Below are positions 1-8,671 of a stretch of 64,000 nucleotides of DNA, piece after piece; the stretch's first letter is position 1; the number at the start of each line of letters is the position of its first letter. Below the pieces are notes generated by a model that was not told the origin of the DNA, ran no database searches, and saw nothing but the letters and a program-made list of their open reading frames with translations. Made by a program: the position numbers and the translations under genes. Source of the stretch: Streptantibioticus parmotrematis (GTDB lineage: Bacteria; Actinomycetota; Actinomycetes; Streptomycetales; Streptomycetaceae); the NCBI RefSeq assembly GCF_019890615.1, contig NZ_JAINVZ010000025.1, forward strand, positions 36,207 to 100,206, given 5' to 3'.

Positions 1-104
1 AGCACACCGCCGACCGTCTCGGTGCGCAACGCGTCCGCCACGAAGTTCCGCTCGGGCAACGGCATGCGTCCGAGGAAGACGGAACGACGGCGGGGCTGCG
101 TCAC
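1..104 (-). CDS. nhaA: Na+/H+ antiporter NhaA, 5' end only
   Basis: Only the first 34 codons lie in the window; the gene continues beyond the left edge. The GTG start at 104 has GGAGG nine bases upstream, and an in-frame stop at 126-128 limits further extension. The translation runs VTQPRRRSVFLGRM and then PERNFVADALRTETVGGV, which I recognise as the conserved N-terminus of actinobacterial NhaA, just before its first membrane helix. NhaA exchanges cytoplasmic sodium for external protons in the plasma membrane. In Streptomyces an antiporter of this type is commonly next to acsA, which supports the call. The identification rests on about 30 residues, so the family is likely but not proven. Confidence 0.7.
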   Translation of the reverse strand, partial: MTQPRRRSVFLGRMPLPERNFVADALRTETVGGV

Positions 105-238
105 GGGCGTCGGCCTCCAGGTCTGTCACCGGGCGTACGCGGGGTCGCGTACGCCGTGCCGACCAGACTTCCCGGCGCACCGTCGAAACTCTGCCGCGAC
201 CTTGACGCGGCGCCCCCAGCTTAACCGGAACGGGTGAC

Positions 239-323
239 GGGGTGCCCGGCGCGGCGGACGGGCGAGGGGTGCCCGGCGCGGCGGAACGGGTGAGGGGTGC
301 CCGGCGCGGTCGCCGGACACCCC
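239..323. repeat. Threefold 16-bp repeat ending in a hairpin, 3' of acsA
   Basis: GGGGTGCCCGGCGCGG occurs at 239-254, 266-281 and 294-309, with a 27-28 bp period. The last copy pairs with CGCCGGACACCCC just downstream (to 323) and forms a strong hairpin 50 bp beyond the acsA stop. It is a plausible terminator for acsA (minus strand), although there is no U-tract. Confidence 0.5.
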
Positions 324-372
324 TCGTCCCGATCTCGCCGCGTCGTCGCGCGGGCGCGTGGACGTGTGGGTG

Positions 373-2331
373 TCAGTCCTCGCTGGAGGCGGTCGGCAGC
401 TTGGTCTGGATGAGGTCCATGACCGTGCTGTCGGTGAGGGTGGTGACGTCACCCAGCTCGCGGTTCTCGGCGACGTCGCGCAGCAGCCGTCGCATGATCT
501 TGCCGGAACGGGTCTTCGGCAGCTCGGCGACGGTCAGGACGCGCTTGGGCTTGGCGATCGGCCCGAGCGCCTTGGCGACGTGGTCCCGCAGTTCCGCGGT
601 CAGCTCGTCGCTGTCCTGGGCGCTGCCGCGCAGGATGACGAACGCGACGATGGCCTGGCCGGTCGTCGCGTCGGCCGCTCCGACGACGGCCGCCTCGGCG
701 ACCTTGGGGTGCGAGACGAGGGCGGACTCGACCTCGGTGGTGGAGATGTTGTGCCCCGACACCAGCATCACGTCATCCACCCGGCCGAGCAGCCAGATGT
801 CGCCGTCGTCGTCCTTCTTCGCCCCGTCACCCGCGAAGTACCGCCCCTGGAACCGGGACCAGTAGGTGTCGACGTACCGCTGGTCGTCGCCCCAGATCGT
901 GCGCAGCATCGACGGCCACGGCTCGGTCAGCACCAGGTAGCCACCCGCGCCGTCCGGCACCTCACGGCCTTCGTCGTCCACGACGGTCGCCGCGATCCCG
1001 GGCAGCGGGGTCTGCGCCGAGCCCGGCTTGGTCGCGGTCACCCCGGGCAGCGGGCTGATCATCATCGCGCCGGTCTCGGTCTGCCACCAGGTGTCCACGA
1101 TCGGGCACCGGTCCCCGCCGATGTTCCTGCGGTACCACATCCACGCCTCGGGGTTGATCGGCTCCCCGACGCTCCCCAGCACCCGCAGGCTGGACAGGTC
1201 GAACTTCGCGGGGATCTCGTCGCCCCACTTCATGAACGTACGGATCGCCGTCGGCGCGGTGTACAGGATGCTCACCCCGTACTTCTGCACGATCTCCCAG
1301 AACCGCCCCTGGTGCGGGGTGTCCGGCGTGCCCTCGTACAGCACCTGCGTGGCACCGTTGGCCAACGGCCCGTAGACGATGTACGAGTGCCCCGTCACCC
1401 AGCCGATGTCGGCCGTGCACCAGTACACGTCCGTCTCCGGCTTCAGGTCGAACACCGCGTGGTGGGTGAACGCGGCCTGCGTCAAGTACCCGCCCGACGT
1501 GTGCAGGATGCCCTTGGGCTTCCCCGTCGTGCCGGACGTGTAGAGGATGAACAGCGGGTGCTCGGCGTTGAACGCCTGCGGCTCGTGCTCGGTCGACTGC
1601 CGCTCGGTGACCTCGTGCCACCACACGTCGTGGCTCTCGTCCCAGGCGACGTCCTGCCCGGTGCGGCGCACCACCAGGACGTGCTCCACCTGGGGGCAGG
1701 AGGCGACCGCCTCGTCGATGGCGGGCTTGAGCGCGGACGGCTTGCCGCGCCGCCAGCCGCCGTCCGCGGTGATGACGATCTTCGCGTCGGCGTCCTGGAT
1801 CCGGGACGCCACCGCGTCCGCCGAGAACCCGCCGAAGACCACCGAGTGCGGCGCGCCGATACGGGCGCAGGCCAGCATGGCTATGACGGCTTCCGGGATC
1901 ATCGGCAGGTAGACCGCGACCCGGTCCCCGGCGCGCACGCCGAGTTCGGTCAGCGCGTTGGCGGCCCGGGAGACCTCGTCCTTCAACTCGGCGTAGGTCA
2001 CCGTCCGGGTGTCGCCCGGCTCGCCCTCGAAGTGCAGCGCCACGCGGTCGCCGAGCCCCGCCTCGACGTGCCGGTCCACGCAGTTGTACGCGACGTTCAG
2101 CTCGCCGTCGGCGAACCACTTCGCGAACGGTGCGTTCAACCAGTCCAGCGTCTGCTGCGGCTCGGTCGCCCACGACAGCCGGCGCGCCTGCTCCGCCCAG
2201 AACCCCAGCCGATCCGCAGCGGCCTGCTCGTATGCCTGCGCCGTCACGTTCGCCGACGCGGCCAACGTCTCCGGCGGAGTGAAACGCCGCTCCTCCTTCA
2301 GCAGGTTGGCCAGGCTCTCGTTGCTGCTCAC
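373..2331 (-). CDS. acsA: Acetyl-CoA synthetase (AMP-forming)
   Basis: This cytoplasmic enzyme activates acetate to acetyl-CoA through an acetyl-adenylate. The 652-residue product has the usual length of bacterial Acs. It carries the AMP-binding P-loop motif YTSGTTGKPKG, the WWQTETG motif, and the C-terminal PKTRSGKIMRR segment whose lysine (about residue 611) is the catalytic residue controlled by reversible acetylation in known Acs proteins. I chose the GTG at 2331 because AAGGGGAG lies just upstream; an ATG 16 codons earlier lacks a ribosome site. The gene stands alone between nhaA and an ATPase gene on the same strand. The assignment is secure. Confidence 0.97.
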   Translation of the reverse strand: MSSNESLANLLKEERRFTPPETLAASANVTAQAYEQAAADRLGFWAEQARRLSWATEPQQTLDWLNAPFAKWFADGELNVAYNCVDRHVEAGLGDRVALHFEGEPGDTRTVTYAELKDEVSRAANALTELGVRAGDRVAVYLPMIPEAVIAMLACARIGAPHSVVFGGFSADAVASRIQDADAKIVITADGGWRRGKPSALKPAIDEAVASCPQVEHVLVVRRTGQDVAWDESHDVWWHEVTERQSTEHEPQAFNAEHPLFILYTSGTTGKPKGILHTSGGYLTQAAFTHHAVFDLKPETDVYWCTADIGWVTGHSYIVYGPLANGATQVLYEGTPDTPHQGRFWEIVQKYGVSILYTAPTAIRTFMKWGDEIPAKFDLSSLRVLGSVGEPINPEAWMWYRRNIGGDRCPIVDTWWQTETGAMMISPLPGVTATKPGSAQTPLPGIAATVVDDEGREVPDGAGGYLVLTEPWPSMLRTIWGDDQRYVDTYWSRFQGRYFAGDGAKKDDDGDIWLLGRVDDVMLVSGHNISTTEVESALVSHPKVAEAAVVGAADATTGQAIVAFVILRGSAQDSDELTAELRDHVAKALGPIAKPKRVLTVAELPKTRSGKIMRRLLRDVAENRELGDVTTLTDSTVMDLIQTKLPTASSED

Positions 2332-2552
2332 GCGCCATCTCCCCTTGTCGGCTCGGGTGTTCGTTCGGCCGCAGGGCATCCGAGGATTGCCCTATCTGTC
2401 CCGGACCTACCTCACCAGGCCAAAGACGTGCTGACAAGGGCCCTCAGACGATTGGTGTAGACCTGTGCTCCTTTTCCGGGTGATGGGTCGGTTTTCAGGG
2501 GCGGGAGGTTCGGGCGATCGCACCAGCGGGGGCGGTTGGGGCGGGATCGCGC

Positions 2553-2571
2553 GGGGGCGGGGTGGGCGGGG
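2553..2571 (+). other. G-quadruplex motif with single-base loops
   Basis: The + strand reads GGGGGCGGGGTGGGCGGGG, four G-runs separated by C, T and C. This meets the strictest G-quadruplex definition. It lies between the ATPase stop (2595) and the acsA start (2331), on the strand that is template for both minus-strand genes. Confidence 0.5.
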
Positions 2572-2594
2572 CGTCGCCCCGGTCGGCGCTCCGG

Positions 2595-3584
2595 TCAGCG
2601 CGCCGCGGCCGTGTCCGCCGCCGACTCCGCCAGCACGAACTCCGGGTCGACCTGTGCCGCGAGGTCCGCGCCCGTGCGCTCGTTGCCCCAACTCTCCGCG
2701 TTCTTCAGGTGGAAGTGGACCATCTGCCGGGTGTAGCGGGCCCAGTCGCGGTGCTCGTAGCTCGCGTCGGCCTCCTCCTGAAGGCGCCGCAGGGTCTCGC
2801 GGTTCGCCTCCTCGAGCAGGTCGAAGCGCGGCGGACGGCCCTTCTCCATCGCGCGGACCCAGTCGGAGTGCCCGACCGTCGCGAACAGGTCGTCACCCAC
2901 CTCGTCGCGCAGGAACGCCAGGTCGTCCGGGCCCTGCACCTTGTTGCCGACGACGCGCAGCGCCACGTCGAAGTCCCGCGCGTACTCCTTGTACTGGCGG
3001 TAGACCGCGACACCCTTGCGCGTCGGCTCGGCGACCAGGAACGTCATGTCGAACCGCGTGAACATCCCCGACGCGAACGAGTCGCTGCCCGCCGTCATGT
3101 CGACCACCACGTACTCGCCGCGCCCGTCGACCAGATGGTTCAGGCACAGCTCGACCGCCCCCACCTTGGAGTGGTAGCAGGCCACGCCGAGATCGGACTC
3201 GTTGAACGGACCGGTGACCATCAGGCGCACCGGGCCGCCGTCGAGGTCCACGGTCGTGGCGCAGGCCGCGTAGACCGGGTTGTCCTCGGTCACCCGCAGC
3301 AGGCGTGAGCCGTGCCCCGGCGGGGTGGTCTTGATCATGGTCTCGGCGGAGGCGATGCGCGGGTTGGCGCCGCGCAGGTACTCCTTGATCTCGGGCAGGT
3401 GGGCGCCCATCGCGGGCAGCGCGGCGGCATCGTCCTCGTCGAGCCCGAGCGCCGGGCCGAGGTGCTGGTTGATGTCGGCGTCGACAGCGACGACGGGCAG
3501 CCGCGCCGCGGCGAGGTGCCGGATGAACAGAGAGGAGAGCGTGGTCTTACCGCTCCCGCCCTTGCCAACGAAAGCGATCTTCAT
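2595..3584 (-). CDS. CooC/MinD-like P-loop ATPase
   Basis: The 329-residue protein opens with MKIAFVGKGGSGKTTLS, the deviant Walker A motif (KGGSGKT) of the MinD/ParA/CooC ATPase class, followed by VVAVDADINQHLG. The CooC branch inserts nickel or otherwise matures metal centres, but no partner metalloenzyme is nearby, so the substrate cannot be named. The ATG at 3584 has no Shine-Dalgarno sequence; instead TAATCT lies seven bases upstream, the arrangement of a leaderless transcript. A longer in-frame reading (to 3686) would run through this promoter and is unlikely. It is transcribed divergently from the Fic-like gene. Confidence 0.85.
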   Translation of the reverse strand: MKIAFVGKGGSGKTTLSSLFIRHLAAARLPVVAVDADINQHLGPALGLDEDDAAALPAMGAHLPEIKEYLRGANPRIASAETMIKTTPPGHGSRLLRVTEDNPVYAACATTVDLDGGPVRLMVTGPFNESDLGVACYHSKVGAVELCLNHLVDGRGEYVVVDMTAGSDSFASGMFTRFDMTFLVAEPTRKGVAVYRQYKEYARDFDVALRVVGNKVQGPDDLAFLRDEVGDDLFATVGHSDWVRAMEKGRPPRFDLLEEANRETLRRLQEEADASYEHRDWARYTRQMVHFHLKNAESWGNERTGADLAAQVDPEFVLAESAADTAAAR

Positions 3585-3591
3585 GTTCAGG

Positions 3592-3677
3592 AGATTAGCG
3601 CTGCCGGTGTCACGAGGTACGCACTCCGGTGATGAAGACCACTCCATTGAGGGGTCCGGGTCACCTATGCGTAGGGT
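3592..3677. promoter_or_regulatory. Divergent leaderless promoters
   Basis: On the minus strand TAATCT (3592-3597) is followed by seven bases and the ATG of the ATPase gene. On the plus strand TAGGGT (3672-3677) is followed by seven bases and the ATG of the Fic-like gene. Neither start has a ribosome-binding site, so both mRNAs probably begin at the start codon. Confidence 0.55.
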
Positions 3678-3684
3678 CGACACC

Positions 3685-4536
3685 ATGACTTCGTACTCCC
3701 GGGGAGCGACCCCCGGCCCCTCGGCCGATCCGCTCGCGGTGCTGGGCTCGCTGCCCGGCGTCCCGGAGTCCGTCGACTCGGTGCGGCAGGCGGTCGACCG
3801 GGTCTACGGGCACCGGGTGATGCGGCGGCGCTCCAACGAGATCACCTCGGAGGCGGCTCTGCGGGGGGCGCGCGGTTCGGCCGCCCTGAGCGGGGCGGAC
3901 TGGCCGCTGGAGGAGGTGCGCCGGCGCAGCGACTTCAGCTCCGACGCCGAGTCGCGCACGGTCGGCGCCGCGTTGCGGCTGACCGCCGAGGCGGGCCAAC
4001 TCCTCAGCGTGTGGCGGCAGTCACCGCTCCAGACGCTGGCCAGGCTGCACCTCGTGGCGGCGGGTGGCATCGCGCCGGACGAGACGGTGGGGCGCCCGCG
4101 GCAGGCCGGCGAGACGGTGGACGAGGAGTCGCTCGCCACGCTGCCGTTGCCGGAACCCGCGGAGGTGGGCGCCCGGCTGGACGGCCTGGCCGAGCTGCTG
4201 CTCGCGGGCACCGACGCCCCGGCGCTCGTGGTGGCCGCCGTGGTCCACGGTGAACTGCTCGCGCTCCGGCCGTTCGGCACGCACAACGGCCTGGTCGCAC
4301 GGGCGGCCGAGCGCATCGTGCTCGTCGGCTCGGGCCTGGACCCGAAGTCGGTCTGCCCGGCGGAAGTGGGCCACGCCGAGCTGGGCCGGGCGGAGTACCT
4401 GAAGGCGGTCGAGGCTTACGCCTCCGGCACTCCGGAGGGCATGGCGTTCTGGATCGCCCACTGCGCGCAGGCGGTCGGGCTCGGCGTGCGCGAGAGCACG
4501 GCGGTCTGCGAGGCGTTGCAGCGGGGAGCGGCGTAG
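3685..4536 (+). CDS. Fic/Fido-fold protein with degenerate active site
   Basis: The 283-residue protein has the helical layout of Fic (Fido) proteins near its C-terminal half: HGELLALRPFGTHNGLVARA. Active Fic AMP-transferases have HPFxxGNGR; here the catalytic histidine is replaced by arginine, and GNGR reads HNGL. The fold is probably kept but AMPylation by the standard mechanism is unlikely. Homologues at this place in Streptomyces are often labelled oxidoreductase, which the sequence does not support. The ATG start is directed by a probable leaderless promoter (TAGGGT seven bases upstream). Its function is unknown. Confidence 0.8.
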   Translation: MTSYSRGATPGPSADPLAVLGSLPGVPESVDSVRQAVDRVYGHRVMRRRSNEITSEAALRGARGSAALSGADWPLEEVRRRSDFSSDAESRTVGAALRLTAEAGQLLSVWRQSPLQTLARLHLVAAGGIAPDETVGRPRQAGETVDEESLATLPLPEPAEVGARLDGLAELLLAGTDAPALVVAAVVHGELLALRPFGTHNGLVARAAERIVLVGSGLDPKSVCPAEVGHAELGRAEYLKAVEAYASGTPEGMAFWIAHCAQAVGLGVRESTAVCEALQRGAA

Positions 4537-5249
4537 GCCCTTCGGGGGTGCCCAGGGGAGGCGGGAAGGCTCGCTCAGAGGAGGCGGGAAGTCGCGGCGG
4601 TGCGGCGTCCCGGCCCCGGGCCTGCGGGCTGTGGTGCGTTGGGGCCCGTGGCGTGCGGCTCGTACGGATCCGAGGGCGTGAACGCGTCGCCGGGCGGGTC
4701 GAAAGCCGGCCGCGCGGTGCCGCTCGGCCTGCCTGCCGAGGCGGAGGGTTCTACCCGGAGGCCGGAGAGGGGCCTGGACAGGGTTGCGGCGGTACCCGTG
4801 GGTACCGCCGCTGGCACGTACATCAAGTGACCATGCGTGCACTCACATGCCCATCAGGTCGGGGACTTCGCCCGGCGCCTGGTCGGCTACCCGGTCAGCG
4901 GGCTGGCTTCGCGTGGGTGCCCGATGTACGTGCTCGGTCCGTGGGGCCTGTATCGACGGGGGTCCTCTCGGATGTCCGTGGTCTCGCGGGCCGTTGAGTC
5001 CTTTCTACTCCGCTCCCTCGGGAAGCGGAACCCCCGCTTGCTCTTCTTTACTTTTGCCCTCAATCAATAACTAATGCCGCTATTGGTACTTATCGCGAAC
5101 CGGTGGAACAATTCGGGCCCCACGTACCGCTGATGAGGCCCGCCCCGCTTCTGGACGTTCGCCACTGAGAGGCTGTGAGGCCGGGGCGGGCAGGTGAGGG
5201 TTCGCGGCGTCTTGGCCGCGTCAGGCCTGGCGGTCCGGCCCGGGCGGGC
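4537..5249. other. Long intergenic region with AT-rich tract
   Basis: About 710 bp without a convincing gene. One minus-strand frame (4575-4823, 82 codons, Pro-rich, ATG start) has actinomycete-like codon use but no ribosome site, and I leave it out as doubtful. A relatively AT-rich stretch lies at 5,030-5,110, unusual for this genome and possibly a promoter or nucleoid-protein site. GCCCGCCCCG (5138-5147) and its exact complement (5182-5191) form a 10-bp inverted repeat downstream of the HAD gene. Confidence 0.5.
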
Positions 5250-6077
5250 CTAGGAGAGGACGGGCCTGCGGCGGCGCGAGACGTACCAGAGCAGGCCGGC
5301 CGTGAACGCGGCTCCCGCCATCGCGACCGTCAACGCGAGGACCGGACGGCTTGGCAACGACGGCACCCGCTGCCGCAGCCGCACCGGACGGCTGAACGTC
5401 AACACAGGCCACTCGCGCGCCACGGCCTCCCGGCGCAACGCGCGGTCCGGGTTGACCGCGTAGGGGTGGCCGACCGACTCCAGCATGGGCACGTCCGTCG
5501 CCGAGTCGCTGTACGCGTACGACCGCGCGAGGTCGTACCCCTCGGTGTCGGCCAGCTCGGCGACCGCCTTGGCCTTGTTCTCGCCGTAGGCGTAGTACTC
5601 CACCTCGCCGGTGTAGCGCCCGTCCTCCACCACCATCCGGGTCGCGACCACGTGGTCGGCCCCGAGGATGGCCCCGATCGGCTCGACGACCTCGGCGCCG
5701 GAGGTGCTGACGATCACGACGTCCCGACCGGCGGCGTGGTGCTCCTCGATGAGCGAGGCGGCCTCGTCGTAGATGAGAGGATCGATGAGATCGTGCAACG
5801 TTTCGGCGACGATCTCGCGGACCTGTTGTACGTTCCACCCCCGGCAGAGCGCGGAAAGGTACTCGCGCATCCGCTCCATCTGATCGTGGTCCGCGCCACC
5901 GAGCAGATAGACGAACTGGGCGTAGGCGGTACGTAGGACGGCCCGACGGTTGATCAGACCCCCTTGATAGAAGGACTTGCTGAAGGCCAGCGTGCTCGAC
6001 TTCGCGATGACCGTCTTGTCGAGATCAAAGAAGGCGGCGGTCCGCGGCAAGGAGTGGTTTTCCACGAGGACGAGCAT
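5250..6077 (-). CDS. HAD-superfamily phosphatase (subfamily IB) with C-terminal membrane anchor
   Basis: The protein carries FFDLDKT (nucleophile and acid/base aspartates at residues 18 and 20), the STSG motif II and the SYAYSDSATDVPML motif IV of HAD-IB hydrolases. These remove phosphate from small phosphorylated substrates; the family includes SerB-like and CicA-like proteins. A single hydrophobic helix near the C-terminus (ALTVAMAGAAFTAGLLWYV) followed by RRRR suggests membrane attachment with a cytoplasmic tail. I prefer the ATG at 6077, with GGTGGG upstream, over the GTG two codons earlier. It is always found beside the tad pilus locus in Streptomyces and has been described as morphology-associated, but its substrate is not known. 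Confidence 0.85.
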   Translation of the reverse strand: MLVLVENHSLPRTAAFFDLDKTVIAKSSTLAFSKSFYQGGLINRRAVLRTAYAQFVYLLGGADHDQMERMREYLSALCRGWNVQQVREIVAETLHDLIDPLIYDEAASLIEEHHAAGRDVVIVSTSGAEVVEPIGAILGADHVVATRMVVEDGRYTGEVEYYAYGENKAKAVAELADTEGYDLARSYAYSDSATDVPMLESVGHPYAVNPDRALRREAVAREWPVLTFSRPVRLRQRVPSLPSRPVLALTVAMAGAAFTAGLLWYVSRRRRPVLS

Positions 6078-6171
6078 AGGCACCCACCATTCGGCGTAAG
6101 CTCAGGCGCGTGGGTTTGCCTGAGAAGGCTCTCGGGTACACCATGGAAGTCACGGATCGTTCGCGACCGTG

Positions 6172-6330
6172 CTAACCCGGTCCGGCTCCTCCCCCCCCGA
6201 GTCGGCCGTGGGGACGACCCCCGCTCTCCCCCCCGGCGGGGGTCGTCGCATGTCCGGATCCAGGTCGTCGCACGTCGGGGCCCCAATGCCGCCGCCCGGT
6301 AAGCCGACGCGCTTCCTCTTTCATGGTCAT
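6172..6330 (-). CDS. Possible small leader ORF (52 aa)
   Basis: An ATG at 6330 is preceded by AGAGGAGAGG with five bases spacing, a near-ideal ribosome site. The product begins MTMKEEARRLTGRRH and ends in Gly/Pro-rich sequence at a TAG. No family is recognised. Its 3' half contains a perfect 12-bp hairpin (6213-6247), so the transcript may stop inside or the ORF may act as a translated leader for the HAD gene that starts 95 bp downstream. The strong ribosome site is direct evidence; a functional peptide is inference. Confidence 0.4.
   Translation of the reverse strand: MTMKEEARRLTGRRHWGPDVRRPGSGHATTPAGGESGGRPHGRLGGGGAGPG
6213..6247. terminator. Perfect 12-bp hairpin (attenuator or terminator)
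   Basis: GACGACCCCCGC (6213-6224) pairs exactly with GCGGGGGTCGTC (6236-6247) around an 11-base loop. It lies in the leader between two divergently transcribed genes, where a plain end-of-operon terminator is not expected. It could attenuate transcription into the HAD gene. Confidence 0.55.
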
Positions 6331-6553
6331 TTCGACCTCTCCTCTCCGTTCCGCTCCCGGTCCGTCGACTGGTACGACGTGTGACGGTCTGTAATCGTTG
6401 CCGGGCTGCCGAGAACTCACCCGTGTGGGTGGCGAAGTTCTCCACAAGGGCCGAGTTATCCCCTGTTTTCCACCAAGATCCCCACGATTCCCGGGCGCCC
6501 TTCACCGTGAAGAGCCGCGAGGTACGCGGCTCGAACGAGAGAAGTGAGGGGCC

Positions 6554-8671
6554 ATGACCGAATCCAACTCGCCCGCGCATCGGGAACGCGTCGGCTGGAA
6601 CGGGCCTGCAGGGCAAGAAGCGAAGCACGCGGTACGGGGAATCGCGCCTTCCGCAAGCGGATGGCCGGTGAAGTCCGGACTCTTCGGAATGAGCGCGGAG
6701 GCCGGAAAGCGCGGACCGGATCAGACGGAAGTACGAGAGGAAGGGCGGGACGCGCGGGGGAGTTGTGGAGGCGGGGTGGAATGGGCAGGCGGCCGAGCCG
6801 GACCGGGCGCCGCCGGTGGCCCGGTTCCAGCCTTCGCGTTCGGAGCGGCGCCGGAAGTCCGGGGTCCCGTTGGCGGGCGCGGTGCGAGTGGGGGCCTCGG
6901 CGCGGGCGGGGGCCCCGGTGGCGAAAGAGAGCGGGCACAGCCGTGGGGAGACGGTGAAGGGCGAGCGGGTCCGCCCGGTCGTGGCGCCGAGGCCAGTGCC
7001 AGTGCCTGGGAGCCTCTCGCCCCGGGCCAGGACCGCGCTCGTACGCAGCCGCCCCCTCCCGTGTCCGCCCCAGCCCCTTCCGCGTCCGCGCTGACTCCTC
7101 CCGTATCCACCGCTGACGTCTGGACTTGGCCGGACGGCACACCACGTGCCTTGCGCCCAGCAACGGCGTACGGCCGCGAACACGGTGCCCCGGTCCCCAC
7201 CACGCCCGTCCTTCCGGTCGGTGACGGGAATGCGGCGGCCGCGGCCGTGGCCGTCCCCGAGCGCGACGCGAACGCCACCGGCTGGCCGCTGGGAGCCCGT
7301 GCGATCGGGCGGAGGGCGGCCCTCGACGGGCCGGACCACGCACACGGTCCGAACGGAGAAACGGCTGCGCCGAGAGTCGCGATGGCGGCAGCCCAGGGAG
7401 GCGGTGGAGCGGAGCCCGATCGAACCGAGCCTCGCCGGACCGAGCCTCGCCGGACCGAGCCTGCGCCCCTGGACGGATGGGGCAGCCACGGTGGGCCGAG
7501 TCGGCAGGGTGCCCCGCACGATCCCCTCGCACCCCGGCGCGGCGAGCCCCGGCACGCTCCCACCACGCCCGACACCGCCGGGACCGAACGCGGGCTCCAC
7601 GAGCGGCGGCCCGGTGCGCCGCTGATCGTCACCGAGGACGAGGAACTCCTCGACGACCTCTTGCGGTTGTGCGCCGCTGCGGGCGCGGAACCGGAGGTCT
7701 CCTTCGGACCGCCGCCGTACCCGGGTACGTGGCAGGCGGCCCCGCTGGTGCTGGTGGGGGACGACTGCTCGGCGGCGGTGCGCCGGGCCCAGCGGCGTCC
7801 GGGGGTGCTGCTCATCGGGCGGGACCTCGACGACCAGGACGTCTGGCGTCGGGCGGTGGACATCGGCGCCGACCACGTGCTCTTCCTGCCGGACGCCGAA
7901 CGCTGGCTGGTCGACCGCATCGCGGACGCGGCGGAAGGCGTCGGCGAGACGGCGCTGACGGTCGGCGTGGTGGGCGGCCGGGGCGGTGCCGGGGCCAGCA
8001 CGCTGGCCTGTGCCCTCGCGGTGACCGCCGCGCGTTCCGGCCGCCGCACGATGCTGGTGGACGGTGATCCGCTCGGCGGCGGCCTGGACGTGCTGCTCGG
8101 CGGTGAACGCGTCTCGGGGCTGCGGTGGCCCGACCTCGTCGAGGCGCAGGGTCGCGTCAGCGGCGGCGCCCTGGAGGAGTCGTTGCCCAGGCTGCACGAC
8201 CTCAGCGTCCTCAGCTGGGACCGTGGCGACTCCGTGATGATCGGTGCCGACGCGATGCGTTCCGTCCTGGGCGCGGCACGGCGGCGCGGGGGCGTGGTCG
8301 TGGTGGACCTGCCGCGACGGATGGACGACGCCGTTGTCGAGGCACTGTCGCAGATCGATGTCGGGCTGCTGGTCGTCCCGGCCGAGTTGCGGGCGGTGGC
8401 GGCGGCCGACCGGGTCGCGTCGCGCGTGGGCATGATGCTGCGGGACCTGCGGGTCGTGACGCGGGGACCGTTTCCCTCGGGGCTGGACACCACCGAGATC
8501 GCGCGGCTGCTGCGGCTTCCGGTGGCAGGAGAACTTCCGCCGGAGAAGGGCCTGTTGGAGGCGGTCGAGTCGGGGGCTCCGCCGGGGGCGGCCGGGCGCG
8601 GTCCGCTCGCGCGCTTCAGCGCGGCCTTCCTCGACGACGCGCTGCGCAGCCGAGGGGGTGTGACGGCGTGA
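6554..8671 (+). CDS. CpaE/Ssd-like ATPase of the Tad pilus locus
   Basis: The conserved part starts near residue 355 (PLIVTEDEELLDDLLRLCAAAG): a receiver-like domain and then a MinD/ParA-type ATPase domain (VGVVGGRGGAGASTLACALA; VDGDPLGGGLDVLLGGE). The Walker A loop reads GGRGGAGAST, so the usual lysines are missing, as in the septum-site (Ssd) subfamily. In Tad systems CpaE positions the pilus assembly machine. The first 350 residues are Gly/Pro/Arg-rich low-complexity sequence with a threefold RTEPR repeat, and real homologues are much shorter. The ATG at 6554 has GAGGGG upstream, so I keep it, but an internal start near 7,600 is possible. The gene overlaps tadA by GTGA. Confidence 0.8.
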   Translation: MTESNSPAHRERVGWNGPAGQEAKHAVRGIAPSASGWPVKSGLFGMSAEAGKRGPDQTEVREEGRDARGSCGGGVEWAGGRAGPGAAGGPVPAFAFGAAPEVRGPVGGRGASGGLGAGGGPGGERERAQPWGDGEGRAGPPGRGAEASASAWEPLAPGQDRARTQPPPPVSAPAPSASALTPPVSTADVWTWPDGTPRALRPATAYGREHGAPVPTTPVLPVGDGNAAAAAVAVPERDANATGWPLGARAIGRRAALDGPDHAHGPNGETAAPRVAMAAAQGGGGAEPDRTEPRRTEPRRTEPAPLDGWGSHGGPSRQGAPHDPLAPRRGEPRHAPTTPDTAGTERGLHERRPGAPLIVTEDEELLDDLLRLCAAAGAEPEVSFGPPPYPGTWQAAPLVLVGDDCSAAVRRAQRRPGVLLIGRDLDDQDVWRRAVDIGADHVLFLPDAERWLVDRIADAAEGVGETALTVGVVGGRGGAGASTLACALAVTAARSGRRTMLVDGDPLGGGLDVLLGGERVSGLRWPDLVEAQGRVSGGALEESLPRLHDLSVLSWDRGDSVMIGADAMRSVLGAARRRGGVVVVDLPRRMDDAVVEALSQIDVGLLVVPAELRAVAAADRVASRVGMMLRDLRVVTRGPFPSGLDTTEIARLLRLPVAGELPPEKGLLEAVESGAPPGAAGRGPLARFSAAFLDDALRSRGGVTA

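Noticed and set aside
4575..4823. 82-codon minus-strand ORF after the Fic-like gene
   Set aside because: Codon use is acceptable, but there is no ribosome site, no leaderless promoter spacing and no recognisable domain.
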